A DNA stretch of 64,000 nucleotides from positions 2,654,001 to 2,718,000 of the forward strand of contig NZ_CP135162.1 in NCBI RefSeq assembly GCF_001940165.2. Reading direction: 5' to 3'. The translations under genes were made by a program, and so were the position numbers. The notes under the pieces are model-generated. The model was not told the origin of the DNA. It did not search any database and was given only the letters and a program-made list of their open reading frames with translations. Origin of the DNA: Roseburia sp. 831b (GTDB lineage Bacteria > Bacillota > Clostridia > Lachnospirales > Lachnospiraceae). Positions 42,952 to 52,513 of this stretch are shown in pieces (position 1 is the first letter of the stretch; the number at the start of each line of letters is the position of its first letter).

Positions 42952-44142
42952 TCAACCCATTTTTCGTGGCTCAAATACCGTTTTTCCTTCGATAATTGTC
43001 CTCACAATCTCTGGGTTGCGTACAAACGGGTTTCCTTTTACCACCACGAAATCACCGTCTTTTCCTTCCTCAATACTTCCTACGCGTTTCTCTACACCGA
43101 TGTGCTTTGCGGCATGGATGGTGATGGCCTGCAGTGCCTGAAATTCTGTCATTCCATAATCGATGGCATAGCCTGCACATAACGCAAGAAAACGTTCTTC
43201 AATGACAGGAGAGTCTGTGATAATGGCAACCTGACAGCCAGCCTTTGCTAAAATTCCAGGTGTTGCAAATGACTTATGTTTCAACTCATATTTTGTTGGA
43301 TGACCCAGTGACGGACCAATTGCAAGCGAAACCCCTTCTTTTGCAAGCTCCTTAGCAGTGAGACTTCCATCGGTGACATGGTCAAGGCAAAGTCCTATGC
43401 CGAATTCTTTTGCTATGCGAATCGCAGTAAAAATGTCGTCTGCCCGGTGCACATGCGCTTTTAAAGGAAGTTCTCCCTCAATCACCGGAAGCATCGCCTC
43501 TAATTTTGCATCATAGGGAGGCATTTTTTCATACGAAACATCGTCTGAAAACCCGGCTGCAAGTTTCCGTTTCTGATAATCCTGCGTCCGATACAGCAAC
43601 TCCCTGATGTCCGCCGCAATCGTCATGCGCGAATAAATTCCGTTTCTTTTATAGCAGTTCTTCGGATTCTCCCCGAACGCAATTTTCATTCCGACCGCTT
43701 TTTTCACTAACATGTGATCGATTCTTTTTCCTGCTGTCTTGATGGCGCAAAAAGTTCCTCCCACCACATTCGAGCTTCCCGGACCGGTCGCCACACACGT
43801 GACACCCCCACTTCTCGCCATTGCAAATGTCTCATCCTGCGGATTGACTGCGTCAATTGCAGAAAGCTGTGGCGTGATACAATCCGAAAGCTCATTAAAA
43901 TCCTCCCCCTCGTAGCCAACTGCAGTGCCTTGTAATCCCAGGTGACAATGCGCATCCACAAAGCCCGGATACACCTCGCACCCTTCCGCATCAAAAATTT
44001 CGGCATCATTGATGGCTTTTCCCTCTAAAATTGGTGCAATTTTTGCAATTTTTCCGTTTATTACAAGAATATCTCCAACAAATGGCTCCTCCTGTATCGC
44101 ATTATGAATGCACCCCTGCTTTATCAAAAGTCCCTGTTCCAT
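42952..44142 (-). CDS. metal-dependent amidohydrolase
   Basis: Protein of 396 residues of the imidazolonepropionase-like amidohydrolase group: HxH motif in GFVDAHCHLG, a barrel His in LKAHVHRADD, another in LDHVTDG and the catalytic Asp in AIITDSPV. The small beta domain is formed by both ends (IKQGCIHNAI and GDFVVVKGNPF). Likely hydrolyses a cyclic amide or related C-N bond in the cytoplasm; the substrate is unknown. GAGGTGATAAC supplies the ribosome site. It lies 60 bases upstream of the AraC gene, which might regulate it. Confidence 0.85.
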   Translation of the reverse strand: MEQGLLIKQGCIHNAIQEEPFVGDILVINGKIAKIAPILEGKAINDAEIFDAEGCEVYPGFVDAHCHLGLQGTAVGYEGEDFNELSDCITPQLSAIDAVNPQDETFAMARSGGVTCVATGPGSSNVVGGTFCAIKTAGKRIDHMLVKKAVGMKIAFGENPKNCYKRNGIYSRMTIAADIRELLYRTQDYQKRKLAAGFSDDVSYEKMPPYDAKLEAMLPVIEGELPLKAHVHRADDIFTAIRIAKEFGIGLCLDHVTDGSLTAKELAKEGVSLAIGPSLGHPTKYELKHKSFATPGILAKAGCQVAIITDSPVIEERFLALCAGYAIDYGMTEFQALQAITIHAAKHIGVEKRVGSIEEGKDGDFVVVKGNPFVRNPEIVRTIIEGKTVFEPRKMG

Positions 44143-44160
44143 GTTATCACCTCACATACT

Positions 44161-44195
44161 AAAATAAGGGACTGCCCATTCGGACAATCCCTTAT
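44161..44195 (-). terminator. terminator of the HD-GYP gene
   Basis: ATAAGGGA/TCCCTTAT outer stem with GC-rich interior; TTTTA follows on the minus strand. Confidence 0.75.
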
Positions 44196-44217
44196 AGTAT
44201 GCGTCTGTCTTCTGATT

Positions 44218-46266
44218 TTATACGGTCTGCGTAACCGTCTTCTTTTCTTCTAGCATGGATATAAAAACTTCGACAATCTGCGGGTCGAACTGTGTTCCGG
44301 CACACCGTCTGAGTTCCTGAATCGACTCTTCCATCGTCATCGCTTTGTGATATGGTCTGTCATGCGTCATAACGTCATGGGAATCCACGATTGTGATAAT
44401 TCTGGATAAGAGCGGAATCTGTTCTCCCTTTAAGCCGTAAGGATAGCCATTTCCATCCCATCTTTCGTGATGGCATAAAATGCACTTTGCAATCGGTCGG
44501 ACTTCCTGTGTAATCTTGGCAATCTCATATCCCTTTACGGTGTGGCTTTTCATGATTTCCCATTCTTCTTCCGTCAATGTTCCTTCTTTATGAAGAATCC
44601 GCTCTGGTATCGAAACCTTTCCGATGTCATGAAGGGTTGCAAGAAGCCCAAGCTGTCCAAGTTCCTGCTTTTTGATACCCAGTCTCTTTCCAAGCTCGAC
44701 CGAAATCCTGCTGGTACGTTCTGCGTGCTTCTCGGTCTCAAAATCACTCTCCAGCAGCGACTTTTTCAATGATTCCAGGATGGAACTGCGCACACTCTCC
44801 TTGTTCAGCAATTTTTTCTGAACCATTTCCTTGCGTGCCTCTTCTAACGCTTTTTGTGTGTTGTCCTGCGCAGAATAAATCACAGACTGCCCATACTCCA
44901 CACTGATTTGAATCTCGCCTGCCTGCTTGTTGTTGATTCTTTTTCCAACGCGGGCAAAAATTTCTTCCGCCTCGGCAATATCTGTGCCCGGCAAAAAGAA
45001 TAACATCTCATCTCCATCCATACGTGCTACACGGTCGCCTTCTCTTGCTTCTTCCTTTAGAATCGACGCCACTGTGCAAAGCACCTGATCTCCCTTATCA
45101 AGACCATAAAAATCATTCACCAGCCTTAAGCCATTGATGTTGAAAATTCCGATGCTGATTGGTATTGGAAAAGCGTGCATCATCTCCTGCCTGCAATGGT
45201 TTACATAATTCCTGTTGTATAATCCGGTCAAAGGATCGTGGTTGACGTGATATTCTAACTGCTCGATTGCTCGTTTCTGCGCCGGAACTTCATTGTACAC
45301 AAGAAGTGTGCCGGTAAACCGGTTTTTCGCATCCGTAAGTCTTTGATACTGTATCTGAAACCATTTGGTAATGCCATCGCAGTCTAGCATGACCTCCAGA
45401 ATATCCTCTTTCTTTTCCTGATTCGGTGTCAGGTATGGATTTTTCCTGCAAAAAGTTGCAAGTGTCATCTTTTCTTCCATCTGGAAAAGCTTTTTTGCGC
45501 TTTCGTTGCATACCAAAAAACGATCCTCATTGTCGAATAGGACAATCGGGTCTTTCATTTGGTTAAAAATGAACTTTCTGGCATCCGAAATGACCCCGTA
45601 TGGCTCAAATTCAAACGTATAGAAATAAAAAACACAGGCAAGCAGACTATATAAAATAATGGATACATCGACCGCAAGCCCCATCGCTAAGAAAATCCCG
45701 TTGATTGCGATTACAATTATCATACTAAGCAAAATCGTCGTGTAACGTTTCCGGTAAACCTTTGGCGAACCGATACATTTTCGAATCAGAATTGCCCCGG
45801 CACCAAGAAACATCGCATAACAGATGAGAAGATGTAAATCGAACCACGGATATTTTTCAAAAATCAGATAACAATCCGTTCCGACCATTTTCTTTCGATA
45901 TGTCAACGCCACTTCATAAAATGGGTTGATTGCGAGCATTATATTGTCAATCCCTAACGCAGTAATCAACAGTCTCTCGCTTTTTTTCGGAAACTTATGG
46001 TTCCCGGACAGATAAAACGTATATTGCAAAAAGAAAAATAAAATCCAGTCAATCAGCATAAAGACCAGACTGTTTCCCACCGACATTACAAAGTAGGAAT
46101 TGGAAATTAACGTCAGAAGATAGGAAAGAATCGCCGGCAGTCCACACAATATCATGTTGCGCAAAGACTTCCCAATTCTATCTTCTTTTTCGAGTGATTT
46201 ATATAAATAGTATGCTACAATCGCTGCCGCACCTAAAAATACCCATGCATACTCTATTTTTGACAC
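44218..46266 (-). CDS. 7TM sensor with degenerate GGDEF and HD-GYP phosphodiesterase
   Basis: Protein of 682 residues. Seven membrane segments (about 5-225), a PAS-like domain (about 235-340), a GGDEF domain (HDPLTGLYNRNYV) whose active motif reads DGDEM instead of GGDEF, and an HD-GYP domain (HDIGK, HHERWDGNGYP, DSHDVMTHDRPY). The intact HD-GYP predicts cyclic-di-GMP hydrolysis; the altered GGDEF is probably a regulatory GTP site. With a flagellin and a Tad pilus in the same window, control of motility or attachment is plausible. GTG start with AAGGAGG 9 bases upstream. Confidence 0.9.
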   Translation of the reverse strand: MSKIEYAWVFLGAAAIVAYYLYKSLEKEDRIGKSLRNMILCGLPAILSYLLTLISNSYFVMSVGNSLVFMLIDWILFFFLQYTFYLSGNHKFPKKSERLLITALGIDNIMLAINPFYEVALTYRKKMVGTDCYLIFEKYPWFDLHLLICYAMFLGAGAILIRKCIGSPKVYRKRYTTILLSMIIVIAINGIFLAMGLAVDVSIILYSLLACVFYFYTFEFEPYGVISDARKFIFNQMKDPIVLFDNEDRFLVCNESAKKLFQMEEKMTLATFCRKNPYLTPNQEKKEDILEVMLDCDGITKWFQIQYQRLTDAKNRFTGTLLVYNEVPAQKRAIEQLEYHVNHDPLTGLYNRNYVNHCRQEMMHAFPIPISIGIFNINGLRLVNDFYGLDKGDQVLCTVASILKEEAREGDRVARMDGDEMLFFLPGTDIAEAEEIFARVGKRINNKQAGEIQISVEYGQSVIYSAQDNTQKALEEARKEMVQKKLLNKESVRSSILESLKKSLLESDFETEKHAERTSRISVELGKRLGIKKQELGQLGLLATLHDIGKVSIPERILHKEGTLTEEEWEIMKSHTVKGYEIAKITQEVRPIAKCILCHHERWDGNGYPYGLKGEQIPLLSRIITIVDSHDVMTHDRPYHKAMTMEESIQELRRCAGTQFDPQIVEVFISMLEEKKTVTQTV

Positions 46267-46366
46267 AAAAAAATGCCTCCTTGATTTTTTACATATTGTA
46301 TACTATTATACACAATTTCCACAATAGTTGCAAAATTTTTCTCAAAAGAGGCATCTTTTCGCTATT

Positions 46367-46384
46367 CAATTATATTTGTAGTTA
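46367..46384. repeat. dispersed palindrome copy 5
   Basis: CAATTATATTTGTAGTTA, 30 bases past the ptsI stop. Confidence 0.4.
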
Positions 46385-46413
46385 TATGAAGTTTCTATGA
46401 GAATACATGGTTG

Positions 46414-48033
46414 TTAAGATGAAAATTTTGCATTTCTCACTTTCTCGCGCACGGACAATACCATGGATGGAGAAACGGATAATTCATCAAATCCCATTTT
46501 GACAAATGTTTCCGTGAGTGTGGTGTCTGCACCGAGTTCTCCACAGATTCCAACCCAGCAGCCTTCTTTATGGCCGTTATCCACGACCATCTGAAGCATA
46601 CGAAGAACCGCTTCATGATGAGAATCATAAATGTTGTCCAGTCTTGGATTCTGACGGTCGATTGCGAGTGTATACTGAGTCAGATCGTTTGTGCCGATGG
46701 AGAAAAAGTCTACTTCTTTTGCAAGAAGATCACTAATCATCACGGCTGCCGGTGTCTCAATCATGATACCAAGCTCACAATCTTTGTACGGAATTCCTTC
46801 CGCATCGAGTTCCGCTTTCACCTCAGCGACAATCTCTTTGATTTTTTTCACCTCAGAAACGGAGATAATCATTGGGAACATGATGGAAATGGTTCCGTAA
46901 TAACTTGCACGATAAATCGCACGAAGCTGGGTCTTAAAAATCTCCGGCTGATCCAGGCAGATTCGGATTGCACGGTATCCCATCGCCGGGTTATCCTCTT
47001 TTCCAAGCTGGAAGTAATCTACCTGCTTGTCTGCACCAATATCCAACGTTCGGATAATGACCTTTTTGCCTGCCATATTTTCTGCTACCGTCTTATATGC
47101 CTGAAACTGTGCTTCTTCGGTTGGGTAGGTATCGGATTCTAAGTATAAGAATTCGCTTCGGAAAAGTCCGATTCCCTCTGCATCATTGCTTAACACACTT
47201 GCGACATCCGCAACACCACCGATATTCGCGTACAAATGTAGTTTCTTTCCATCCAGGGTGACGGTCTCTTTTCCTTTTAATTCCTGAAGAAGACGTTTCT
47301 TATTCTCCTCTTCTTCTTTCTTTTTCTGATACTCTGCTAATGTTTTTTCATCTGGATCTAAAATTAATTTTCCTGCAAATCCATCTACAATTGCCATTTT
47401 GCCATCGGCATCCTCCGGGTAATCTGCCCCGATAATTGCCGGGATATTCATGGTTCTTGCCAGGATTGCAGTATGGGAATTGGTCGAACCATGACGGGTC
47501 ACAAAGGAAAGTACTTTACTTTTGTCTAGTTGGACCGTTTCACTTGGCGCAAGGTCATCCGCAAGCAGAATGAAAGGCTCATCGCCGGTTAAGCCACCGC
47601 CCTCATTTCCCTGTAAAATAGAGATGACACGGTTGGAGATATCTTTTACGTCCGCTGCACGTTCTCTCATGTAATCATCATCCATTGCTGCAAACATGGC
47701 TGAGAAGTTGTCACCGGTTCCTGCTACCGCAAACTCTGCGTTGACCTCCTGGGAACGAATCATGTTCGTAATGGATTCCACGTAATCGAGGTCATCTAAC
47801 ATCATCTGGTGTACTTCAAAGATGGCAGCATTGACTTCCCCAACTTCTTTCAATGCTTTTTCATAGAAAACGGCAAGCTGTTCTTTTGCCTTGTCCCTTG
47901 CATCCTCAAACCGTTTGATTTCTGCTTCAACATCTGTCACTTTGTATCTTTTTACCTGGTTGTCCTTTTTATCATATACAGATACACGTCCAATTGCGAT
48001 TCCTGCAAAAACGCTTTTCCCTTCTACGATCAT
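46414..48033 (-). CDS. ptsI: PTS enzyme I
   Basis: Phosphoenolpyruvate-protein phosphotransferase of 539 residues, slightly shorter than the usual 570. The phosphohistidine is in RHGSTNSHTAILAR. The PEP-binding barrel has GIGLFRSEFLYL, RTLDIGADKQ, GYRAIRICL and FFSIGTNDLTQYTLAIDR, with the active-site Cys in GCWVGICGELG. It transfers phosphate from PEP to HPr. It is the last gene of the fructose operon, 32 bases after ptsH, which makes the operon self-sufficient. Confidence 0.95.
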   Translation of the reverse strand: MIVEGKSVFAGIAIGRVSVYDKKDNQVKRYKVTDVEAEIKRFEDARDKAKEQLAVFYEKALKEVGEVNAAIFEVHQMMLDDLDYVESITNMIRSQEVNAEFAVAGTGDNFSAMFAAMDDDYMRERAADVKDISNRVISILQGNEGGGLTGDEPFILLADDLAPSETVQLDKSKVLSFVTRHGSTNSHTAILARTMNIPAIIGADYPEDADGKMAIVDGFAGKLILDPDEKTLAEYQKKKEEEENKKRLLQELKGKETVTLDGKKLHLYANIGGVADVASVLSNDAEGIGLFRSEFLYLESDTYPTEEAQFQAYKTVAENMAGKKVIIRTLDIGADKQVDYFQLGKEDNPAMGYRAIRICLDQPEIFKTQLRAIYRASYYGTISIMFPMIISVSEVKKIKEIVAEVKAELDAEGIPYKDCELGIMIETPAAVMISDLLAKEVDFFSIGTNDLTQYTLAIDRQNPRLDNIYDSHHEAVLRMLQMVVDNGHKEGCWVGICGELGADTTLTETFVKMGFDELSVSPSMVLSVREKVRNAKFSS

Positions 48034-48065
48034 GATTTTCCTCCTTCCCTTCTATCGAAAATCTC

Positions 48066-48323
48066 CTATAAGTTCTCCTGTAAAAATTTGCTTAAGGATT
48101 CGATTGCTTCGTCTTCCTGTTCGCCGTCTGTCTTTAATGTGATTTCCATACCACTCTTTACACCTAAGCCCATAAGACCTAAGATTCTTTTTGCATCTAC
48201 TTCTTTTCCGTCTTTTGTAACAGTTACTTTACATGGAAATGCTGCGGCAGCTTTTACAAAAGCTCCTGCTGGTCTTGCGTGGATTCCTTCTGGATCTGTG
48301 ATTGTATATTTGAATTCTTTCAT
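48066..48323 (-). CDS. ptsH: HPr-type phosphocarrier with Arg at position 46
   Basis: Protein of 85 residues. The catalytic His15 is in GIHARPAGAF, in the right place from the start MKEFKYTITD, which has GGAAGAAGAAAG upstream. The regulatory stretch reads DAKRILGLMGLG where canonical Firmicute HPr has KSIMGVMSLG, so Ser46 is replaced by Arg and the second Ser by Gly. It should carry phosphate from enzyme I to FruA but cannot be phosphorylated by HPr kinase or serve as a normal CcpA corepressor. It sits between fruA and ptsI. Another, Ser46-type HPr would be expected elsewhere in the genome. Confidence 0.93.
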   Translation of the reverse strand: MKEFKYTITDPEGIHARPAGAFVKAAAAFPCKVTVTKDGKEVDAKRILGLMGLGVKSGMEITLKTDGEQEDEAIESLSKFLQENL

Positions 48324-48411
48324 CTTTCTTCTTCCTTTCTTCTCTTTCAACTTTTTATTTGGGTAAGGAAGGCGCCGCCTTTGCAACGCCCTCCAATATT
48401 TTAGGCCGTTT

Positions 48412-50322
48412 TTAAGCTTCTACATCCTTCTTTAAAACGCCGAGTAACAAGCATCCTACAACGGAACCTGCCGCCAATGCAACTAAGTACATGAGTGGAT
48501 TTCCGATGGTTGGTACTACGAAGATTCCTCCATGAGGTGCCATTAAGGTACATCCAAATGCCATGGATAATGCTCCTGCTACTGCAGAACCAACGATACA
48601 GGATGGAAGTACATGTAATGGGTCCGATGCTGCAAATGGAATGGCACCCTCTGAGATGAAGGATAATCCCATAATGAAGTTTGTAGGACCTGCTTTTCTT
48701 TCTTCTTTTGTAAATTTCTTTTTGAAGAAGATGGTTGCTAATGCGATTGCGATTGGAGGAACCATTCCACCAACCATAACAGCTGCCATGATGTTGTAGT
48801 TTCCGGCAGCGATAGAAGCTGTACCGAATACATAAGCTGCTTTGTTGACTGGGCCACCCATATCAACAGACATCATTCCGCCTAAGAGTGCTCCAAGTAA
48901 AATTGCGCTTGCACCATTTAAACCATTCAATCCATTGTTGATTGCTGTGTTTAGGAAACCGATTGGAGGTTCAACCACATACATCATAATGATACCGATA
49001 AGCAACACTCCGAATACCGGATATAGCAAAATCGTCTTGATTCCGTCTAAGCTTTCCGGTAATTTGCTAAAGATTTTCTTTAACAGAAGTACTAAGTAAC
49101 CAGCTACGAAACCTGCTACCAATGCACCTAAGAAACCGGATGTACCGTTTGCTGCGATTGCTCCGCCGACAAATCCAACTACAAGTCCCGGTCTGTCTGC
49201 AATACTCATTGCAATAAATCCGGCTAAGATTGGTAACATGAATCCGAATGCGACGCCACCGATGGATTTAAACATTGCTGCGATTGGTGTAATCGTACCG
49301 AAGTTGGATCTTTGGTCTAATGGAAGAGAGTTCAAATCTACGGCAAATCCATCGATTAAGAATGCGATTGCAATTAAGATACCACCGCCCACTACAAATG
49401 GAAGCATGTGGGATACACCATTCATCAGGTGTGTATAAATCTTATGACCAACGCCATCTTTTCCGGTAGATTCCTGAACCTGTGCTTTTCCATCTGCTTT
49501 AAAGACTGGAGCATCTCCATTCATGGCTCTTTCAATTAACTGGTCTGCTTTGCTGATACCATCGGATACCTGGCACTGAATGACTTTCTTGCCATCGAAA
49601 CGATCCATTGGAACTTTGGTATCTGCTGCGACGATAATACAGTCGGCTGCTGCAATTTCTGCACTTGTCAATACATTTTTGGCACCGCCGGAACCTCTTG
49701 TCTCAACTTTGATATCGCATCCTGCTGCCTCGCCGGCTTTCTCCAATGCCTCTGCTGCCATGTAAGTATGTGCAATTCCGGTTGGGCATCCGGTTACGGC
49801 AAGCACCTTTTTACCGGAAGCATGGGATACTGTCTCTTTTTCTTTTCCCGCTTCTGCCTCATCCTTACCAGCTTCTGCCTTATCAATGACTGCTAAGAAT
49901 TCACTTACACTTGTAGCTGATTTCAGGCTGTTGGTAAAGTTTTCATCCATCAATAAGACGGACAGTTTGCTGAGTACGTCCAGGTGAACGTTATCCTCTG
50001 TATTTGGCGCTGCAATTAAGAAAATAAGATGAACTTTCTCTCCATCTAATGCATCGAAATCGACACCATCTTTTAATACCATTGCTGCAAGACCCGGCTT
50101 TGAAACCGCATCCGATTTACAATGCGGAATGGCAATTCCTTCCCCGATACCGGTTGTACTTTCTTCTTCCCTTGCATACACACCTTTCCGATACGTCTCA
50201 ACATCGTTGATTTTTCCACTTTTTGCCATTAAGGCAACCATCTGATCAAGTACTTCTTTTTTTCCTGCTGCGCTGCCGTTTAAGTCAATGCTTTCCGGTG
50301 CCAGCAAATCTCTGATCTTCAT
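48412..50322 (-). CDS. fruA: fructose-specific PTS permease EIIABC
   Basis: Protein of about 636 residues. EIIA (1-150) with active His in GIAIPHCKS, EIIB (about 170-265) with active Cys in AVTGCPTGIAHTYMAAEAL, and EIIC (about 290-636) with nine to ten membrane spans and GGPVNKAAYVFG. It imports fructose and releases fructose-1-phosphate, the substrate of the FruK encoded upstream. The start at 50322 follows AGGAGG by 7 bases. Linker repeats EAGKDEAEAGKEK join EIIA and EIIB. Confidence 0.95.
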   Translation of the reverse strand: MKIRDLLAPESIDLNGSAAGKKEVLDQMVALMAKSGKINDVETYRKGVYAREEESTTGIGEGIAIPHCKSDAVSKPGLAAMVLKDGVDFDALDGEKVHLIFLIAAPNTEDNVHLDVLSKLSVLLMDENFTNSLKSATSVSEFLAVIDKAEAGKDEAEAGKEKETVSHASGKKVLAVTGCPTGIAHTYMAAEALEKAGEAAGCDIKVETRGSGGAKNVLTSAEIAAADCIIVAADTKVPMDRFDGKKVIQCQVSDGISKADQLIERAMNGDAPVFKADGKAQVQESTGKDGVGHKIYTHLMNGVSHMLPFVVGGGILIAIAFLIDGFAVDLNSLPLDQRSNFGTITPIAAMFKSIGGVAFGFMLPILAGFIAMSIADRPGLVVGFVGGAIAANGTSGFLGALVAGFVAGYLVLLLKKIFSKLPESLDGIKTILLYPVFGVLLIGIIMMYVVEPPIGFLNTAINNGLNGLNGASAILLGALLGGMMSVDMGGPVNKAAYVFGTASIAAGNYNIMAAVMVGGMVPPIAIALATIFFKKKFTKEERKAGPTNFIMGLSFISEGAIPFAASDPLHVLPSCIVGSAVAGALSMAFGCTLMAPHGGIFVVPTIGNPLMYLVALAAGSVVGCLLLGVLKKDVEA

Positions 50323-50460
50323 ACATTTTCCTCCTTTTGCTATATTCCCCATTTATTTTCACAGAACCTTCACCTGTCAAAATACGTTGTTGTTCAAACT
50401 GTTTTCTCTGTCATCGCTACTGAATTTCTTTTTTCTAAAATAACTTTCCTGTTACTGGTT

Positions 50461-51378
50461 TTATTCAAATAGGTATTTGTTCTTCTCAAGCAATGCAGCT
50501 ACTTCTTCCTTTGTCGCAAGTTCCTCTGAAAAAGCCGATGCACTTCCGGTACAAACCCCCATTGCAAATGCATCTTTGTAGTTTTCTTTTTCCAAATATC
50601 CTGCAAGGAAACCCGCCACCATGGAATCGCCTGCTCCGACTGAATTCTTAAGAATTCCTTTTGGCGCATCTGCCTTGTAAACTTCTCCATTTTCCGTTAC
50701 CAGCACAGCTCCTTCGCCCGCCATGGAAACAAGTACGTTTCTTGCACCTTTTCCCTGAAGGCGTTTTGCGTATTCCACAACTTCGTCTTTTTTCTCCAGT
50801 GTTACGTTAAAAATTTCACCAAGTTCGTGATTGTTTGGCTTAATCAAAAACGGATGATACTCTAACACATTGACCAAAAGGTCTTTTGTGGCATCTACCA
50901 CAATTTTTAACTTGCGGTCACTTAAATGTTTCATGATATCCATGTACATAGAACCCGGCATCACGTCTGGAATGCTGCCCGCTAACACAAGGACATCGCC
51001 ATCTTTTAATTCATCCAGTTTCCGGTAAAGTTCCTGAATATGTTTTTCTTCAATCTTAGGACCCTGTCCGTTAATCTCGGTCTCTTCATTCGAACGAAGT
51101 TTTACGTTGATGCGGGACATTCCTGTTTCTACCGGAATGAAATCTGTCGCAACTCCTTTCTCTTTTAAAAGAGCCTGTATCTTTTCTCCGGTGAATCCTG
51201 ATAAAAAGCCGAGCGCTGTGTTCTCATATCCAAGATTTTTCAAAACCATCGATACGTTGATTCCTTTTCCGCCTGGATAAATAATCTCATCACAGGTCCG
51301 GTTTACCACTCCGCAGGTAAAATCCTTGACTGTGACAATGTAATCCAGAGATGGATTAAACGTTACAGTATAAATCAT
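50461..51378 (-). CDS. fruK: 1-phosphofructokinase
   Basis: PfkB-family kinase of 305 residues: N-terminal TFNPSLDYIV, signature GGKGINVSMVLKNLG, and the catalytic C-terminal GAGDSMVAGFLAGY. It phosphorylates fructose-1-phosphate to the 1,6-bisphosphate. It lies between fruR and fruA in the standard operon order; ATG at 51378. Confidence 0.95.
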   Translation of the reverse strand: MIYTVTFNPSLDYIVTVKDFTCGVVNRTCDEIIYPGGKGINVSMVLKNLGYENTALGFLSGFTGEKIQALLKEKGVATDFIPVETGMSRINVKLRSNEETEINGQGPKIEEKHIQELYRKLDELKDGDVLVLAGSIPDVMPGSMYMDIMKHLSDRKLKIVVDATKDLLVNVLEYHPFLIKPNNHELGEIFNVTLEKKDEVVEYAKRLQGKGARNVLVSMAGEGAVLVTENGEVYKADAPKGILKNSVGAGDSMVAGFLAGYLEKENYKDAFAMGVCTGSASAFSEELATKEEVAALLEKNKYLFE

Positions 51379-51420
51379 AGTATGCTCCTTTCTTCCTTCA
51401 TAGATTCTTGTTTTAAAATC

Positions 51421-52170
51421 TTAGGTTGTAATATTACAGACATTCTTACAGGATAAAAATGCCTTTTGTTTTAATCCAGTTGTGATAACCGTTGCATCCG
51501 TAAAAGCTGCAAACGTGACACTCGAAATTTTGGAAAACTTTGTCTCATCGCAAAGAATGTAGCGATCCTTACAGTTCTCCATGGATTTCTTTTTCACGAG
51601 CGCCTCCTTGATTTCCGGTGTGGAAAAACCTTTCTGCATGTTCACACCGTTGGCACCCCAAAATCCTTTTGTGAAATTATATTTGTCAAGTGTTGTAACG
51701 GCTTCCTCCCCGACGATTGCCTCCGTCACCGCCTTGAATTCGCCTCCTAAAATATAAACGGTAAATCCAAGTTCCGATAACTTCTTCGCATGGGAAATGG
51801 CGTTCGTCACAAACACTGCCTGTTTGCAGGTAATAAAATCAATCATTCGCTCCGTTGTCGTTCCGGCATCCAGATAAACAAAATCGCCTGGCTCAATCAG
51901 ATTTGCCGCATATTTGGCAATGACTTCTTTCGCCTCCGCATTCATTCCCTTTCGACTGATAACATTATCATCAATCGTGTTGTAACCTGTCGCTTTTAAA
52001 ATTGCTCCTCCGTGAACCTTCGTGAGCTGCCCTTTGGCATCCAGTGCAGTCAAATCCCTGCGAATCGTGGATTCGGAAGCATCCAGTTCTGTCATCAGCT
52101 GCTGCACCGTCACACTTCCCATACTTTCTAGTATGGATAAAATCCTTGCAAATCTTTCTTCTGTCAGCAC
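51421..52170 (-). CDS. fruR: DeoR-family fructose operon repressor
   Basis: Protein of 249 residues. DeoR HTH (about 1-57: LTEERFARILSIL, VQQLMTELDASESTIRRDL) and a sensor domain with IVGEEAV and DETKF. It is predicted to repress the operon and release on a fructose phosphate, probably fructose-1-phosphate. GTG start 9 bases after GGAGG. The promoter upstream is studded with TGAATG/TGACTG half-sites that could be its operators. Confidence 0.92.
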   Translation of the reverse strand: MLTEERFARILSILESMGSVTVQQLMTELDASESTIRRDLTALDAKGQLTKVHGGAILKATGYNTIDDNVISRKGMNAEAKEVIAKYAANLIEPGDFVYLDAGTTTERMIDFITCKQAVFVTNAISHAKKLSELGFTVYILGGEFKAVTEAIVGEEAVTTLDKYNFTKGFWGANGVNMQKGFSTPEIKEALVKKKSMENCKDRYILCDETKFSKISSVTFAAFTDATVITTGLKQKAFLSCKNVCNITT

Positions 52171-52226
52171 CTTTTATCCCTCCAATTTCGTTCACGTTCA
52201 TTCAAAACCATTCATTTCATGCTTTT

Positions 52227-52282
52227 ATTATAAAATCACTTTCCGTCACAGTCAATCATTTTCAGTCAAAATCATTCACAAA
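52227..52282 (-). promoter_or_regulatory. fru operon promoter with repeated half-sites
   Basis: Minus-strand TTGACT (52255-52250), a 17-base spacer and TATAAT (52232-52227). Repeated TGAATG, TGACTG and TGATTG elements lie on both sides, including 52260-52282 and 52195-52218, a typical DeoR-family operator arrangement. Confidence 0.6.
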
Positions 52283-52413
52283 ATAGCATCTGCAAAATTG
52301 TAGAAAATAGACAATGAGTGGTCTTTTCTGCCTGTTTTCTTGTAAAATTTGATGCATTTTGGCTGCACCCTCCATGAACGGTTTCTTTTACAAAAACCTA
52401 AAACCTTCTGAAA

Positions 52414-52443
52414 CAAAAAAAGAATCCTGTTTACAGGATTCTT
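52414..52443 (-). terminator. terminator of the TetR-ABC operon
   Basis: AAGAATCCTG/CAGGATTCTT, 10-bp perfect stem, TTTTTT on the minus strand. A further large hairpin (TGTGAC/GTCACA inside CTGCG/CGCAG) lies between it and the ABC stop, about 52447-52506. Confidence 0.8.
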
Positions 52444-52513
52444 CGTCTGCGGCAGGTCGCATTGTGACATTGTTCAACTCCGTCACAGGGCGATTCTCGC
52501 GCAGCATTTTTGA

